Positions 27,143 through 36,564 of a stretch of 64,000 nucleotides of DNA are shown one piece after another. The stretch spans positions 2,604,001 through 2,668,000 of the forward strand of contig NZ_CP047211.1 of the NCBI RefSeq assembly GCF_030408795.1, in the 5' to 3' direction. Within the stretch, counting starts at the first letter, position 1, and each line of letters opens with the position of its first letter. Position numbers and translations under genes: made by a program. Source of the DNA: Corynebacterium hansenii. Lineage in GTDB: Bacteria > Actinomycetota > Actinomycetes > Mycobacteriales > Mycobacteriaceae. The notes beneath the pieces were generated by a model. The model was not told the DNA's origin. It made no database searches and saw nothing but the letters and a program-made list of their open reading frames with translations.

Positions 27143-28453
27143 CTACTTCGACGCGAGACGGGAAATGATGTTGTATTCGCGCGCCTGACGGTAGAGCTCC
27201 TCGCGATGGTCGGGGTGGGCGACCTCGATGAGGCGCTGCGCGCGCGTCGAGTAGTCCGTGCCGCGCAGGCGGGCGATGCCGTGCTCGGTGACCACGTTGT
27301 CGATGTAGTTCTTGTGCGTGGTCACCGGCGAGTTGCGGCCGAGCTCCACCTTGATCCGGCTCGTGCCGTCGCGGGTGACCGACGGGCACACGATGTAGCC
27401 GCGGCCGCCCTTCGAGCGGCGCGCGCCGATGGCGAAGTCCAGCTGGCCGCCCGAACCCGAGTAGAACCGGCCGGCGACCGTCTCCGACGCCGCCTGGCCG
27501 AGCAGGTCGACTTCGGTGGTGGCGTTGACGCTGACCATGTTGGGCTCGAGGCCGATGAGGAAGGGGTCGTTGGTCCGCTCGACCGAATCGAGGTAGACGA
27601 CGGGGTTGCGGTCGACCCAGTCGTAGAGCTTGCGGGTGCCCATGATGAACGTGGCCACGCACTGGCGCTGGTGCGAGCGCTTGAAGCGGCCGGTCACGGC
27701 GCCGCATTCGACCAGGTCCATGACGCCGTCGGACATCAGCTCGGTGTGCACGCCGAGGTCCTTGCGGTCCTTGAGCATGGCCAGGATCGCGTTGGGCAGC
27801 TTGCCGATGCCCAACTGCAGGCAATCGCGGTCGCCGATCTCCGGGGCGATGAGCTCGGCGATCTGGTGCTCGGCCGACCCCTTCTCCGGCAGCAGCGGCG
27901 GAACCTCGAGGACGGGGGCGTCGGAACGCGTGGCGCCGACCATCTGGCGGGCGTGGATCTGGTTCTGCCCGAAGGAGTGCGGGATCTTCGGGTTGATCTC
28001 GCCGAAGATCGGCAGGTTGCCGATGAACTGCACGGAGTAGTCGGCGCCGAGGCCGATGGACATGTAGCCGTGCTCGTCCGGCTCAGACACCGCGGCGATG
28101 AGGATGTCCGGCTTGACGTGGTCGCGGACCAGCTCCGGGATCATGGAGAAGTTGACCGGGTACAGCTCGCTGGTGCCGTTGCCGTGGCCCTTGCGCGAGC
28201 CGCCGCCGAGGAAGAACTCGTGGTGCGTGAGCTTCCCCGGGTATTCGCCCATCTGGTAGGGGCGGACCGACTCGGTGCACATCTGGTAGATGTGCACGTC
28301 CTCGAGCTGATCGGCATGCGCTTCGAGCATGTCGAGAAGGGCGGGGGGCTCGCATGCGGCCACCGGCACGAGGATCTTGGTGCCGGGCTTGATGTGGTCC
28401 AGCAACGCCTCCGGCGCCAGGTCGAGGTGGTCGTGCACGTCTTGTCCTTCCAT
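27143..28453 (-). CDS. ctfA: acetyl-CoA hydrolase/CoA-transferase family protein (CtfA-like)
   Basis: Probably transfers CoA between acetate and another acid (succinate, butyrate or propionate), linking acetate to the TCA cycle. The 436-residue protein belongs to the acetyl-CoA hydrolase/4-hydroxybutyrate CoA-transferase family, with GGGSRKGHGNG (CoA site), GIGKLPNAIL and the catalytic Glu238 in VHTELMSDGVMDL. C. glutamicum has, to my memory, a CoA-transferase at the same place next to dus and phoU (cg2840); the symbol rests on that. The ATG at 28453 (MEGQDVHD) follows a palindromic promoter region. Confidence 0.87.
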   Translation of the reverse strand: MEGQDVHDHLDLAPEALLDHIKPGTKILVPVAACEPPALLDMLEAHADQLEDVHIYQMCTESVRPYQMGEYPGKLTHHEFFLGGGSRKGHGNGTSELYPVNFSMIPELVRDHVKPDILIAAVSEPDEHGYMSIGLGADYSVQFIGNLPIFGEINPKIPHSFGQNQIHARQMVGATRSDAPVLEVPPLLPEKGSAEHQIAELIAPEIGDRDCLQLGIGKLPNAILAMLKDRKDLGVHTELMSDGVMDLVECGAVTGRFKRSHQRQCVATFIMGTRKLYDWVDRNPVVYLDSVERTNDPFLIGLEPNMVSVNATTEVDLLGQAASETVAGRFYSGSGGQLDFAIGARRSKGGRGYIVCPSVTRDGTSRIKVELGRNSPVTTHKNYIDNVVTEHGIARLRGTDYSTRAQRLIEVAHPDHREELYRQAREYNIISRLASK

Positions 28454-28468
28454 TCGGTTAATGACTCT

Positions 28469-28493
28469 TCACACAAACTACATGGTTTTGTGA
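28469..28493 (-). promoter_or_regulatory. inverted repeat upstream of the CoA-transferase gene
   Basis: TCACACAAAC-TACATG-GTTTTGTGA: arms of 9-10 bp with one inserted base, 16-40 bp upstream of the start codon. The arms resemble half GlxR sites (TCACA/TGTGA), but the spacing is wrong for GlxR. GGTTAATGA, the half of the mmsA palindrome, lies next to it at 28456-28464. Confidence 0.5.
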
Positions 28494-28576
28494 GAGCAGA
28501 CACCCCCGGGGTGGGGACCCTTTCGGGCGGCCAACGCCGATTTCGCGGCTCACCCTCCCGGTGAGACAATGCGCCC

Positions 28577-29743
28577 GTGACAGAACTCCGCATCGGCCCC
28601 CATCAACTCGCTTCCCCCGTCGTGCTCGCGCCCATGGCGGGCGTGACCAACGTGGCGTTCCGTTCGCTGTGCCGCGAACAGGAGAGGGAGCGGATGGGGA
28701 CGGTCGCCGGTCTCTACGTCTGCGAGATGGTGACGGCGCGCGCCCTGGTCGAGCGCAACGAGAAGACGATGCACATGACCACGTTCGCCGCCGACGAGGA
28801 TCCGCGGAGCCTGCAGCTCTACACCACCGACCCGGAATGGACGTACGAGGCGGCGAAGATGATCGCCGACGAGAACCTCGCCGACCACATCGACATGAAC
28901 TTCGGCTGCCCCGTGCCCAAGGTGACGCGCCGCGGCGGCGGGTCGGCGCTGCCGTACAAGCGCCGCCTGTTCGGCAACATCGTCGCCGCGGCGGTGCGCG
29001 CGACCGAGGGCACCGGCATCCCCGTGACGGTGAAGTTCCGCGTCGGCATCGACGAGGATCACCACACGCACCTCGACGCCGGCCGCATCGCCGCGGACAA
29101 CGGGGCCGTCGCCGTCGCTCTGCATGCCCGCACGGCCTCGCAGCGCTACTCCGGCGAGGCCGATTGGTCGCAGATCGCGCGTCTGAAGGAGCACATGGTC
29201 GATTCGGGCCACGGGGCGGTGCCGGTGCTGGGCAACGGCGACATCTTCGCCGCCGGCGACGCCCGCCGCATGATGGACGAAACCGGCTGCGACGGCGTCG
29301 TCGTCGGCCGCGGCTGCCTGGGCCGCCCGTGGCTGTTCGCGCAGCTGTCCGCCGAGCTGCGGGGCCTGCCCGTGCCCCCTCCCCCGACGTTCGCCGAGGT
29401 CGCGGGCATCATCCGCCGCCACGCGGAGCTCCTGGTGCGTCACGAGGGCGAGCGCAAGGGCTGCCGTGACCTGCGCAAGCACATCGGCTGGTACCTCCGC
29501 GGGTACCCGGCCGGCTCGGAGGTCCGTTCCTCCCTGGCGCGCGTGTCCACGCTCGCCGAGCTCGACGAGGTCCTCGCCCCGCTTCACGACGGCCCCCACG
29601 CGGGCGCCCTCCCGGACGACGCCGACGGTGCGCGGGGCCGGCAGGGGTCGCCGGGCAAGGTCGTGCTCCCCGAGGGCTGGCTGGACGACCCGGAAGATGA
29701 AACCGTGCCCGTGGGTGCGGATTTGATGCACTCGGGCGGTTAA
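28577..29743 (+). CDS. dus: tRNA-dihydrouridine synthase
   Basis: FMN enzyme that reduces specific uridines of tRNA to dihydrouridine. The 388-residue protein starts with the FMN barrel motif PVVLAPMAGVTNVAFRSLC and has the catalytic Cys in MNFGCPVPKVTRRGGG (about 114), HARTASQRYSG and GNGDIFAAGDA, then a helical C-terminal domain with a 50-residue Asp/Gly-rich tail beyond the family core. The GTG at 28577 gives the family N-terminus; GACAAT lies about 7 nt upstream and no Shine-Dalgarno is present, so it is probably leaderless. Divergent from the CoA-transferase gene. Confidence 0.93.
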   Translation: MTELRIGPHQLASPVVLAPMAGVTNVAFRSLCREQERERMGTVAGLYVCEMVTARALVERNEKTMHMTTFAADEDPRSLQLYTTDPEWTYEAAKMIADENLADHIDMNFGCPVPKVTRRGGGSALPYKRRLFGNIVAAAVRATEGTGIPVTVKFRVGIDEDHHTHLDAGRIAADNGAVAVALHARTASQRYSGEADWSQIARLKEHMVDSGHGAVPVLGNGDIFAAGDARRMMDETGCDGVVVGRGCLGRPWLFAQLSAELRGLPVPPPPTFAEVAGIIRRHAELLVRHEGERKGCRDLRKHIGWYLRGYPAGSEVRSSLARVSTLAELDEVLAPLHDGPHAGALPDDADGARGRQGSPGKVVLPEGWLDDPEDETVPVGADLMHSGG

Positions 29744-29835
29744 TCGCCCCTCATTCGGGGGCCAATTCGGCGCAATTGGCGGCCCGGGCCATCCCGGCAG
29801 GCAAAAGGTTGGGCTTGGCCCTACTATTGGTGACC

Positions 29836-30564
29836 ATGCGCACCGTTTACCGCGAACAGATGGACACCCTCGCCCACGGCCTGATCGTCATGTGCGACCA
29901 CGTCCATGGCATGCACCGCGCCGCCTGCAAGGCGCTCTTCGACGCCGACCTCGAGGCGGCCGAGTCGGTTCTCAGCTCCCTCGACAAGCTCGATGAATTC
30001 CGCATTTCCGCCGAAGACCGCGCTTTCGAGCTGCTCGCCCGCGAGGCTCCGGTGGCCCGCGATCTGCGCCAGGTCGTCTCCGGCATCTACATCGTCGAGG
30101 ACATGGCGCGCATGGGCGCCCTGTCGGTCCACATCGCCAACACCGCCCGCCGCCGCCACCCCGAGAAGGCCCTGCCGGAGCACGTGGAGGGTTACTTCCG
30201 CGAGATGGCCGCGGTGTCGGACAAGATCACCCACGAGACCCGCCAGGTCCTCATCGACTACGACGTCGCCAGCGCCCTCCGCATCAACGAGGAGGATGAC
30301 GCGATCGACGACATCCACAGCCACCTCTTCACGCTGACGACCTCCGACGAGTGGGGCCAGAGCCCCGCCGCCACCGTCGACGTGACCCTGCTGAGCCGCT
30401 ACTTCGAGCGCTACGCCGACCACGGCGTCGCCGTCGCCGCCCGCATCGTCTACCTGGCCACCGGCTACAAGCAGGAGGACTACATGCGCGAGATCGACAC
30501 CGAGGAGCGCCGCGCGTCGATCACCAAGCGCCTGTCGGATCTTGAGCGCCACTTCAACTCCTGA
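29836..30564 (+). CDS. phoU: phosphate transport system regulator PhoU
   Basis: Cytoplasmic helical-bundle protein that signals phosphate status between the Pst transporter and a sensor kinase. The 242-residue protein has the two PhoU three-helix repeats, each with the metal-binding E/D pattern (AREAPVARDLRQVVSGIYIVEDMARMG in the first; DVTLLSRYFERYADHGVAVAARI, here as RYFERYADHGVAVAARIVY, in the second). TACTAT sits 8 nt before the ATG, so the message is probably leaderless. It is convergent with pstB across a perfect bidirectional terminator, so phoU is transcribed apart from pstSCAB. Confidence 0.95.
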   Translation: MRTVYREQMDTLAHGLIVMCDHVHGMHRAACKALFDADLEAAESVLSSLDKLDEFRISAEDRAFELLAREAPVARDLRQVVSGIYIVEDMARMGALSVHIANTARRRHPEKALPEHVEGYFREMAAVSDKITHETRQVLIDYDVASALRINEEDDAIDDIHSHLFTLTTSDEWGQSPAATVDVTLLSRYFERYADHGVAVAARIVYLATGYKQEDYMREIDTEERRASITKRLSDLERHFNS

Positions 30565-30582
30565 CGCCCCGGTCGACGCGCG

Positions 30583-30626
30583 AAAAGAGCCCCGCCCCAC
30601 CGTTTCCGGTGGGGCGGGGCTCTTTT
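30583..30626. terminator. bidirectional terminator between phoU and pstB
   Basis: Perfect 19-bp stem AAAAGAGCCCCGCCCCACC / GGTGGGGCGGGGCTCTTTT around GTTTCC; the A- and T-runs make it work in both directions for the two convergent genes. Confidence 0.95.
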
Positions 30627-30636
30627 CCCGCGGTGG

Positions 30637-31413
<777 letters not shown>

Positions 31414-31452
31414 GATTCGGGGTCTCTTTCCTGTGAATTGGGCCGGCGGCCG

Positions 31453-32385
31453 CTACTGCTTGACGGAGAACATCGCGGAGATGGCGCGGGCGGCGATGTT
31501 GATGATCGCGATGATGAGCACCAGCGTCAGCGCGGCGCCCCACATCCTGTCGAACGCGGCGCCCGTGTTGCCCGTCTTGTACATGTCGAGCATGAACAGG
31601 GGCAGCGAGGACTGCGACTGGCCGAACGGGTTCCACGTGATGATTCGCGAGGTCGCGACCAGGATCAGCATGGGCGCCGACTCGCCCATGACGCGGGCGA
31701 TGGCGAGCATGATGCCGGTGACGATGCCGGACAGGGCCGTCGGCAGCACGATCTTGGCGATGGTCTTCCACTTGGGGACGCCCAGCGCGTAGGAGGCCTC
31801 GCGCAGGTCGGCGGGGACGACGCGCAGCATCTCCTCGGTGTTGCGGATGACGATGGGCAGCATCAGCAGCACCAGGGCCAGCGACACGGCGAAGCCGGAG
31901 CGGTTCATGCCGAACATGACCACCCACATCGAGTAGATGAACAGCGACGCGACGATGGACGGCACGCCGGAGAGGATGTCGACCATGAACGTCGTGGTCT
32001 TGCCCAGGCGGGACTCGCCCGCGTACTCGACCAGGTAGATGGCCACGAAGATGCCGAAGGGCACCGTGATGAGCGAGGTGACCACGGCCTGGACGAGGGT
32101 GCCGATGATGGCGTGGGCGACGCCGCCGGCATCCGAGCCGGCCGTCACGCCGAGCTGCGACTTGGTCCACCAATCGAGGGACATGACCACGGGCAACCCG
32201 CGGGCGACGACCTCGTAGAGCACCCAGCCCAGCGGGATGAGCGCCAGCGCCATGCAGGTCGTGATGAGGACCGTCGCGATGTTGTCGCCGAGCTTGCGGG
32301 AGCCCTTGATCGGGGTGAACGCCGACTCGGTCGTCGGGACCCTGGCGCCGGGGTCGTCGATGAGGGCCTGATTGTCGATTGCCAT
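31453..32385 (-). CDS. pstA: phosphate ABC transporter permease PstA
   Basis: Membrane permease of the phosphate importer. The 310-residue protein has six membrane segments; the permease loop EEMLRVVPADLREASYALGVPKWKTI is the conserved coupling (EAA-type) motif contacting PstB. The N-terminal ~30 residues are cytosolic and variable. It lies 10 bp after pstC. Assignment to PstA rather than PstC follows from gene order and the TEEMLR..P.DLREA pattern. Confidence 0.95.
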   Translation of the reverse strand: MAIDNQALIDDPGARVPTTESAFTPIKGSRKLGDNIATVLITTCMALALIPLGWVLYEVVARGLPVVMSLDWWTKSQLGVTAGSDAGGVAHAIIGTLVQAVVTSLITVPFGIFVAIYLVEYAGESRLGKTTTFMVDILSGVPSIVASLFIYSMWVVMFGMNRSGFAVSLALVLLMLPIVIRNTEEMLRVVPADLREASYALGVPKWKTIAKIVLPTALSGIVTGIMLAIARVMGESAPMLILVATSRIITWNPFGQSQSSLPLFMLDMYKTGNTGAAFDRMWGAALTLVLIIAIINIAARAISAMFSVKQ

Positions 32386-32395
32386 TGTCTGTCCC

Positions 32396-33451
32396 CTACT
32401 TCTTGGCGATGATTCGGGCGGCGGAGTTGACCACGAAGGTCAGGAAGAACAGGACCAGTCCGGCGGACATGTACGCGCCCGCCTTGAGGTCGTCGTTGAA
32501 CTCCGGGGCCGCGTTGGCGATCGCGGTGGCGAAGGTGGTGCCGCCGTCGAAGAACGAGCCGCGGAACGCCGCGGACGGGGAGATGACCAGGTACAGGGCC
32601 ATCGTCTCGCCGAGCGCGCGGCTGAGGCCGAGCATCGAGCCGGAGATGTAGCCGGACTTGCCGAAGGGCAGGACGGCGAGGCGGACGGTCTCCCACCGGG
32701 TCGCGCCGAGGGCCAGCGACGCCTCGATGTGCCCGCGCGGGGTCTGCACGAACACCTCTCGGGTGGTCGCCGCGATGACCGGGAGGATCATGATGGCCAG
32801 CACCACGCCACCGGTGAAGAGGTTGCGGCCGGTCTCGAACGCCGGAGAATTGTCGTACGTCGCGAACAGGAAGATGCCGCTGAGGTTCTTCGCGCCCCAG
32901 TTGTAGAAGCCCCCCAGCGCCGGGCCGAGGGCCATGAAGCCCCACAGGCCGTAGACGATCGAGGGGACCGCGGCGAGCAGGTCCACCAGGTAGCCGAGGG
33001 GCTTGACCGCCTTCTTCGGCGCGTAGCTGGTCAGGAAGATGGCGATGCCCAGGGCAACGGGCATGGCGATGAGCAGCGCCAGCACCGACACCGCGACGGT
33101 CACCAGGAACAGGTTCGGGATGCCGAAGTACATCGCCGACGTGTCGTTCAGGTTCCACCGGTCGTCATACGTCAGGAAGTTCGCCTCGTTGTTTCTCATC
33201 GAGGGAATCGAACGCAGGAGCAGGAAGATCGCGATCGCGATGATCGACGCGGTGACGAGCGACGCCGCACCGACGGACAGGGTCCGGAAGATCCGGTCGC
33301 CGGGTCGGACGACTCCCTTCGCCACGTCGGGCTCGGCGCCCCCGGGCTCGCCGCCCGGTCCGAGGCGCTGGGCGCCGGTGGCGAATCCCCCGTCGTGCGG
33401 GGCATGCTCGGCCATCGACGGATCTCCCGTGGCAGGAGTGGATGATGTCAT
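32396..33451 (-). CDS. pstC: phosphate ABC transporter permease PstC
   Basis: Second membrane permease of the phosphate importer. The 351-residue protein has a long cytosolic N-terminus (about 60 residues, Gly/Pro-rich), six membrane segments and the coupling loop HIEASLALGATRWETVRLAV. VYGLWGFMALGPAL and the MTxQ-like region ILPVIAATTREVF are typical of PstC. The ATG at 33451 is preceded by AAGGAAACTC; a second ATG at 33415 (MAEHAP) is possible. Separated from pstS by 165 bp that carry a hairpin. Confidence 0.95.
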   Translation of the reverse strand: MTSSTPATGDPSMAEHAPHDGGFATGAQRLGPGGEPGGAEPDVAKGVVRPGDRIFRTLSVGAASLVTASIIAIAIFLLLRSIPSMRNNEANFLTYDDRWNLNDTSAMYFGIPNLFLVTVAVSVLALLIAMPVALGIAIFLTSYAPKKAVKPLGYLVDLLAAVPSIVYGLWGFMALGPALGGFYNWGAKNLSGIFLFATYDNSPAFETGRNLFTGGVVLAIMILPVIAATTREVFVQTPRGHIEASLALGATRWETVRLAVLPFGKSGYISGSMLGLSRALGETMALYLVISPSAAFRGSFFDGGTTFATAIANAAPEFNDDLKAGAYMSAGLVLFFLTFVVNSAARIIAKK

Positions 33452-33573
33452 TGAGTTTCCTTGGCTGGTGAGCTGTGGGGTGTAACTGCCCTGGACGCAC
33501 CACGGGCCGACGGGCCCCTCACCTCCCCGCCGGGGAAGATTCGGGCCAGTCGGCCGCGGTGTCGCAGTGGGTT

Positions 33574-33604
33574 GCGGTCACCGGCCGGGTCGGCCGGTCA
33601 CCGC
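33574..33604 (-). other. intercistronic hairpin between pstS and pstC
   Basis: GCGGTCACCGGCC and GGCCGGTCACCGC pair with one mismatch around GGGTC, 13 bp past the pstS stop. No T-run follows on the minus strand, so it probably acts as a partial terminator or 3' stabiliser, giving more PstS than permease, as is common in pst operons. Confidence 0.65.
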
Positions 33605-33616
33605 GGTCGAACCGTC

Positions 33617-34675
33617 TTACTTGATGGCGTCGACGGCGTCGGAGAGCTTCTGCTTGAACTCGCCCTGGACCGGGATGTAGCCCAGGTCCTCGAGCTCCTT
33701 GGTCTGACCCTTCTCCAGGACGGTCTTGAAGAAGCTCTTGACCAGGTCGCGGGTGCCCTCGTCGTAGCCCGCGGAGCAGACGATCTCGTAGGTGGTCAGG
33801 ACGAGCGGGTAGGCGCCCGCCTCGTCCATGCCGAACAGGGCGTCGGAGTCGACGACCATGTCGTTGCCCTCGGACTTGAACTTGACCTTGTCCAGCGCGG
33901 CGCCGACGGTGTCGGCGGTGAGCTCGACCGGGCCGTGGCCGAAGTCCATCTTGGCGACGCCCAGCTCCTTGTCCTTGGCGAAGCCGGCCTCGACGTAGGT
34001 GATGGCGCCCGGGATCTGGGCGACCTGGTCGACGACGCCGGCGGAGCCGTTGGCGCCCTGGCCGTGGGCGGTCGGGAAGGACTTGGAGGCCTTGTGCTTC
34101 CAGTCCTCCGGGGCGGCGGAGGACAGGAACTTCATGAAGTTGTCGGTGGTGCCCGACTCCTCGGAGCGGTAGACGACCGAGATGTCGGTGTCCGGGAGGT
34201 CCACGCCCTTGTTCAGCTCGGCGATGGCCGGGTCGTTCCACTTGGTGATCTGGCCGTCGAAGATCTTGGCGGTAACCGACGGGGACAGGGCCACGTCGAC
34301 GCCCTTGAGGTTGTAGGCAATGGCGACGGGGCCGATGACCATGGGCAGGTGCCAGGCGTCGTTGCCGCCGCAGCGCTCCTTGGCCTTCTCGATCTGGTCG
34401 TCCTTCAGCGGCGAGTCCGAGCCGGCGAAGGCGACGGTCTTGGCGAGGAACTGCGACTGGCCCGAACCGGAGCCGGTGGCGTTGTAGGACAGGGTCGAGC
34501 CGGACGAGTTCGACTCGAAGAGGGTGGCGAACAGATCCATCGCGCGCTGCTGCGAGGTGGCCCCCTCGCCCTGCAGCTCGCTGTTGGAGCCGCCCTCCGA
34601 GCAGGCGGAAAGGGTGAGGCCGGCGACGGCGGTGAGGCCGAGGATGGCGGCGCGGCGGCGGTTGTTCTTCAGCAC
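33617..34675 (-). CDS. pstS: phosphate-binding lipoprotein PstS
   Basis: Extracytoplasmic phosphate receptor anchored by a lipid. The 352-residue protein starts with a lipoprotein signal (lipobox LTLSAC, Cys25), then a PstS domain with GSGSGQSQFLAKTVAFAGSDSPL (given here as GSGSGQSQFL and FAGSDSPL), KWNDPAI, VVYRSEESGTTDNFMKFL (phosphate contacts) and GAITYVE. The GTG at 34675 was chosen because GGAGGA is 7 nt upstream and the signal peptide starts correctly. First gene of pstSCAB with a PHO box about 175 bp upstream. Confidence 0.96.
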   Translation of the reverse strand: MLKNNRRRAAILGLTAVAGLTLSACSEGGSNSELQGEGATSQQRAMDLFATLFESNSSGSTLSYNATGSGSGQSQFLAKTVAFAGSDSPLKDDQIEKAKERCGGNDAWHLPMVIGPVAIAYNLKGVDVALSPSVTAKIFDGQITKWNDPAIAELNKGVDLPDTDISVVYRSEESGTTDNFMKFLSSAAPEDWKHKASKSFPTAHGQGANGSAGVVDQVAQIPGAITYVEAGFAKDKELGVAKMDFGHGPVELTADTVGAALDKVKFKSEGNDMVVDSDALFGMDEAGAYPLVLTTYEIVCSAGYDEGTRDLVKSFFKTVLEKGQTKELEDLGYIPVQGEFKQKLSDAVDAIK

Positions 34676-34848
34676 GGGTGTTCCTCCGGGAGAATTCTCG
34701 CTTGCGGGCGTGGCGCCCGACTGGGCTGTCGTATCGAACGGCGGCGGCCCGCCCATGAGACGGCGGGCCACACTCGAACGTCGAAGTCCGGTCGGACCTC
34801 GCTGGTTGAAAAACGTATCGGCCGTTGGTTGCCGGATCCCGTGCAGAA

Positions 34849-34866
34849 GGTGAACGAGAGGTGAAC
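34849..34866 (-). promoter_or_regulatory. PHO box upstream of pstS
   Basis: Two GGTGAAC heptamers (GTTCACC on the pstS strand) at 34849-34855 and 34860-34866, exactly 11 bp apart. This is the direct-repeat architecture of actinobacterial PhoP/PhoR response-regulator sites. It also lies in the 228-bp region between pstS and the convergently placed end of mshD, so only pstS can be its target. Confidence 0.8.
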
Positions 34867-34903
34867 GAGAAGAGTACTTCCTCTCACCTTCCCGAGATGA
34901 TCC

Positions 34904-35788
34904 TCACATTCCGTACATCACGTCGCGGCGGGTCACGTCGAACCCCGTTCGCTCATACGTCCGCACGGCGGGGACGTTGTCGCCCTCCACGTAGAGGATC
35001 ACCCGGTCCGCGCCGCGGTCCCGCAGGTGCCGCATCCCCGCGCGCGTCAGCCAGCCCCCGACGCCCCGCCCGCGGGCGGCGCCCGCCAGGCCGATGACGT
35101 ACACCTCCCCGACGCCGCCGCCGTGCCACTTCGTCCAGTGGAAGCCGAGGATCTCGCCGCTGCCCTCGTCGACGGCGAACAGCACGCCCGCCGGGTCGAA
35201 CCACTCGACGTCGCGGCCGCGCCGCAGCTGCGCCAGATCCCATCCGCCCTGCTCCGGGTGCCAGTCGAAGGCCCCGTTGTTGACGGCCAGCCACGCCTCG
35301 TCGACGGCCCCCTCCCCCATCCGGGCGCGCGCGGTCGGCAGGTCCTCCAGCCGGATCCCCTCCGGCGCGTCCTCGTCGCCGAGCGCCGCGACCGCTTCGC
35401 CCGCGGCGGTCATCTGCAGCAGTTCCCGCACCACCCGGCGGCCGGTGGCCGCCGCCAGCTCCCCCGCGCCGGCGACGTCGCCGTGGGCCCACACGGGCAG
35501 CCGCTTTCCGACGAGCCCGTCGACCGCGTCGAGCAGCGCCCGTCCCGCGCCACGGCGGCGGAAATCGGCCGACACCGCGAGTTCGGCGGAATCGTCGGCC
35601 ACGCCGGCCAATCCGATCAGCGTCCCGTCGTCAAGCACGCGCAGGTGCCGGTGACCGGCCGCGGGATCGGACAGGCCCCGGACGAACGCCTCGCCGAAGG
35701 GCTCCACCCCGTCGGCGGACTCGATGGCCGCGAGCAGCGCGCGGGCCTCGGCGGGATCGGGCGCGCCTTCTTCGATGCGGAACGTCAC
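34904..35788 (-). CDS. mshD: mycothiol synthase
   Basis: Acetyl-CoA:Cys-GlcN-Ins acetyltransferase, the last step of mycothiol synthesis. The 294-residue protein is a tandem GNAT: an N-terminal half with ELAVSADFRRRGAGRALLDA and a catalytic C-terminal half with GEVYVIGLAGAARGRGVGGWL (acetyl-CoA loop ARGRGVGG), and the ending VRTYERTGFDVTRRDVMYGM typical of MshD. The GTG at 35788 overlaps the stop of the preceding regulator gene (GTGA), so the two are translationally coupled. Adjacent glnR-type regulator, mshD and pst genes also occur together in M. tuberculosis. A dispersed 11-mer at 35636 encodes VLDDG. Confidence 0.94.
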   Translation of the reverse strand: MTFRIEEGAPDPAEARALLAAIESADGVEPFGEAFVRGLSDPAAGHRHLRVLDDGTLIGLAGVADDSAELAVSADFRRRGAGRALLDAVDGLVGKRLPVWAHGDVAGAGELAAATGRRVVRELLQMTAAGEAVAALGDEDAPEGIRLEDLPTARARMGEGAVDEAWLAVNNGAFDWHPEQGGWDLAQLRRGRDVEWFDPAGVLFAVDEGSGEILGFHWTKWHGGGVGEVYVIGLAGAARGRGVGGWLTRAGMRHLRDRGADRVILYVEGDNVPAVRTYERTGFDVTRRDVMYGM

Positions 35789-36471
35789 TGCTGGTCCTCC
35801 TCGGGTTCGATGGCCTTGTAGCCGACGTTGCGGACCGTCGCGATGAGCCCCTCGTGCCGGTGGCCGAGCTTGGCCCGCAGACGGCGGACGTGGACGTCGA
35901 CGGTGCGGGTGCCCCCGTAGTAGTCGTAGCCCCACACGTCCTGCAGCAACTGCTCGCGCGTGTAGACGCGGCCGGCGTTGCGGGTGAGGAAGCGCAGCAG
36001 CTCGAACTCCTTGAACGTCAGGTCCATGGGCGTGCCGTTGAGCCGGGCGGTGTACGTGTGCTCGTCGACCTCCAGATCGCCGAGGGTGAGCACGGGGCTC
36101 TCCTCCGGCTCGGTCACCGGCACCGGCCGGCGGGACAGCAGCAGGCGCAGCCGCGCGTCGATCTCCGCCGGGGTGGCGCCGGGCAGCAGGAAATCGTCGA
36201 CGGCCCAGGAACCGTCGATGGCGATGAGCGCGGTGTCGGCGGCCAGGACCGCGACCGGGAGGTCCGGATTGGCGCCGGCGATGTGGCGGCACAGTTCGCG
36301 GGCGGCCAGGAGGTTCGGGCCGGTGGCGTCGATGATGGCGACGGTGACGTCCTCCAGCAGCGTCGCCGACGCCTCCGTGGCGGGCAGCCGGATTATGTCG
36401 TGGTTCAGCAGCCCGATGTTGGGCACGCGCTCGCGGACCTGGGGGTCGTTGCTGACGATGGCCAGGCGCAC
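35785..36471 (-). CDS. GlnR-type orphan response regulator (OmpR family)
   Basis: A 228-residue winged-helix regulator. The C-terminal OmpR/PhoB-type DNA-binding domain is clear (DLTFKEFELLRFLTRNAGRVYTREQLLQDVWGYDY in parts: FKEFELLRFL, TREQLLQDVWGYDYYGG, TVDVHVRRLRAKLG, TVRNVGYKA). The receiver-like N-terminus has an Asp near 49 (IIDATG) but lacks the usual acidic pair and the conserved Lys, as in mycobacterial and streptomycete GlnR, which act without canonical phosphorylation. No kinase gene is adjacent. It is co-transcribed with mshD and divergent from lmeA. Target genes unknown; nitrogen control is a family-based guess. Confidence 0.85.
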   Translation of the reverse strand: MRLAIVSNDPQVRERVPNIGLLNHDIIRLPATEASATLLEDVTVAIIDATGPNLLAARELCRHIAGANPDLPVAVLAADTALIAIDGSWAVDDFLLPGATPAEIDARLRLLLSRRPVPVTEPEESPVLTLGDLEVDEHTYTARLNGTPMDLTFKEFELLRFLTRNAGRVYTREQLLQDVWGYDYYGGTRTVDVHVRRLRAKLGHRHEGLIATVRNVGYKAIEPEEDQQ

Positions 36472-36564
36472 GGGAGCACACTCCGATTCTCGGGGGTTCG
36501 TTTACCACGCTTATCTTAACGGTCGCGCATTCTCGCGCGGGCGCACATGCGGTACTAATGGGGG

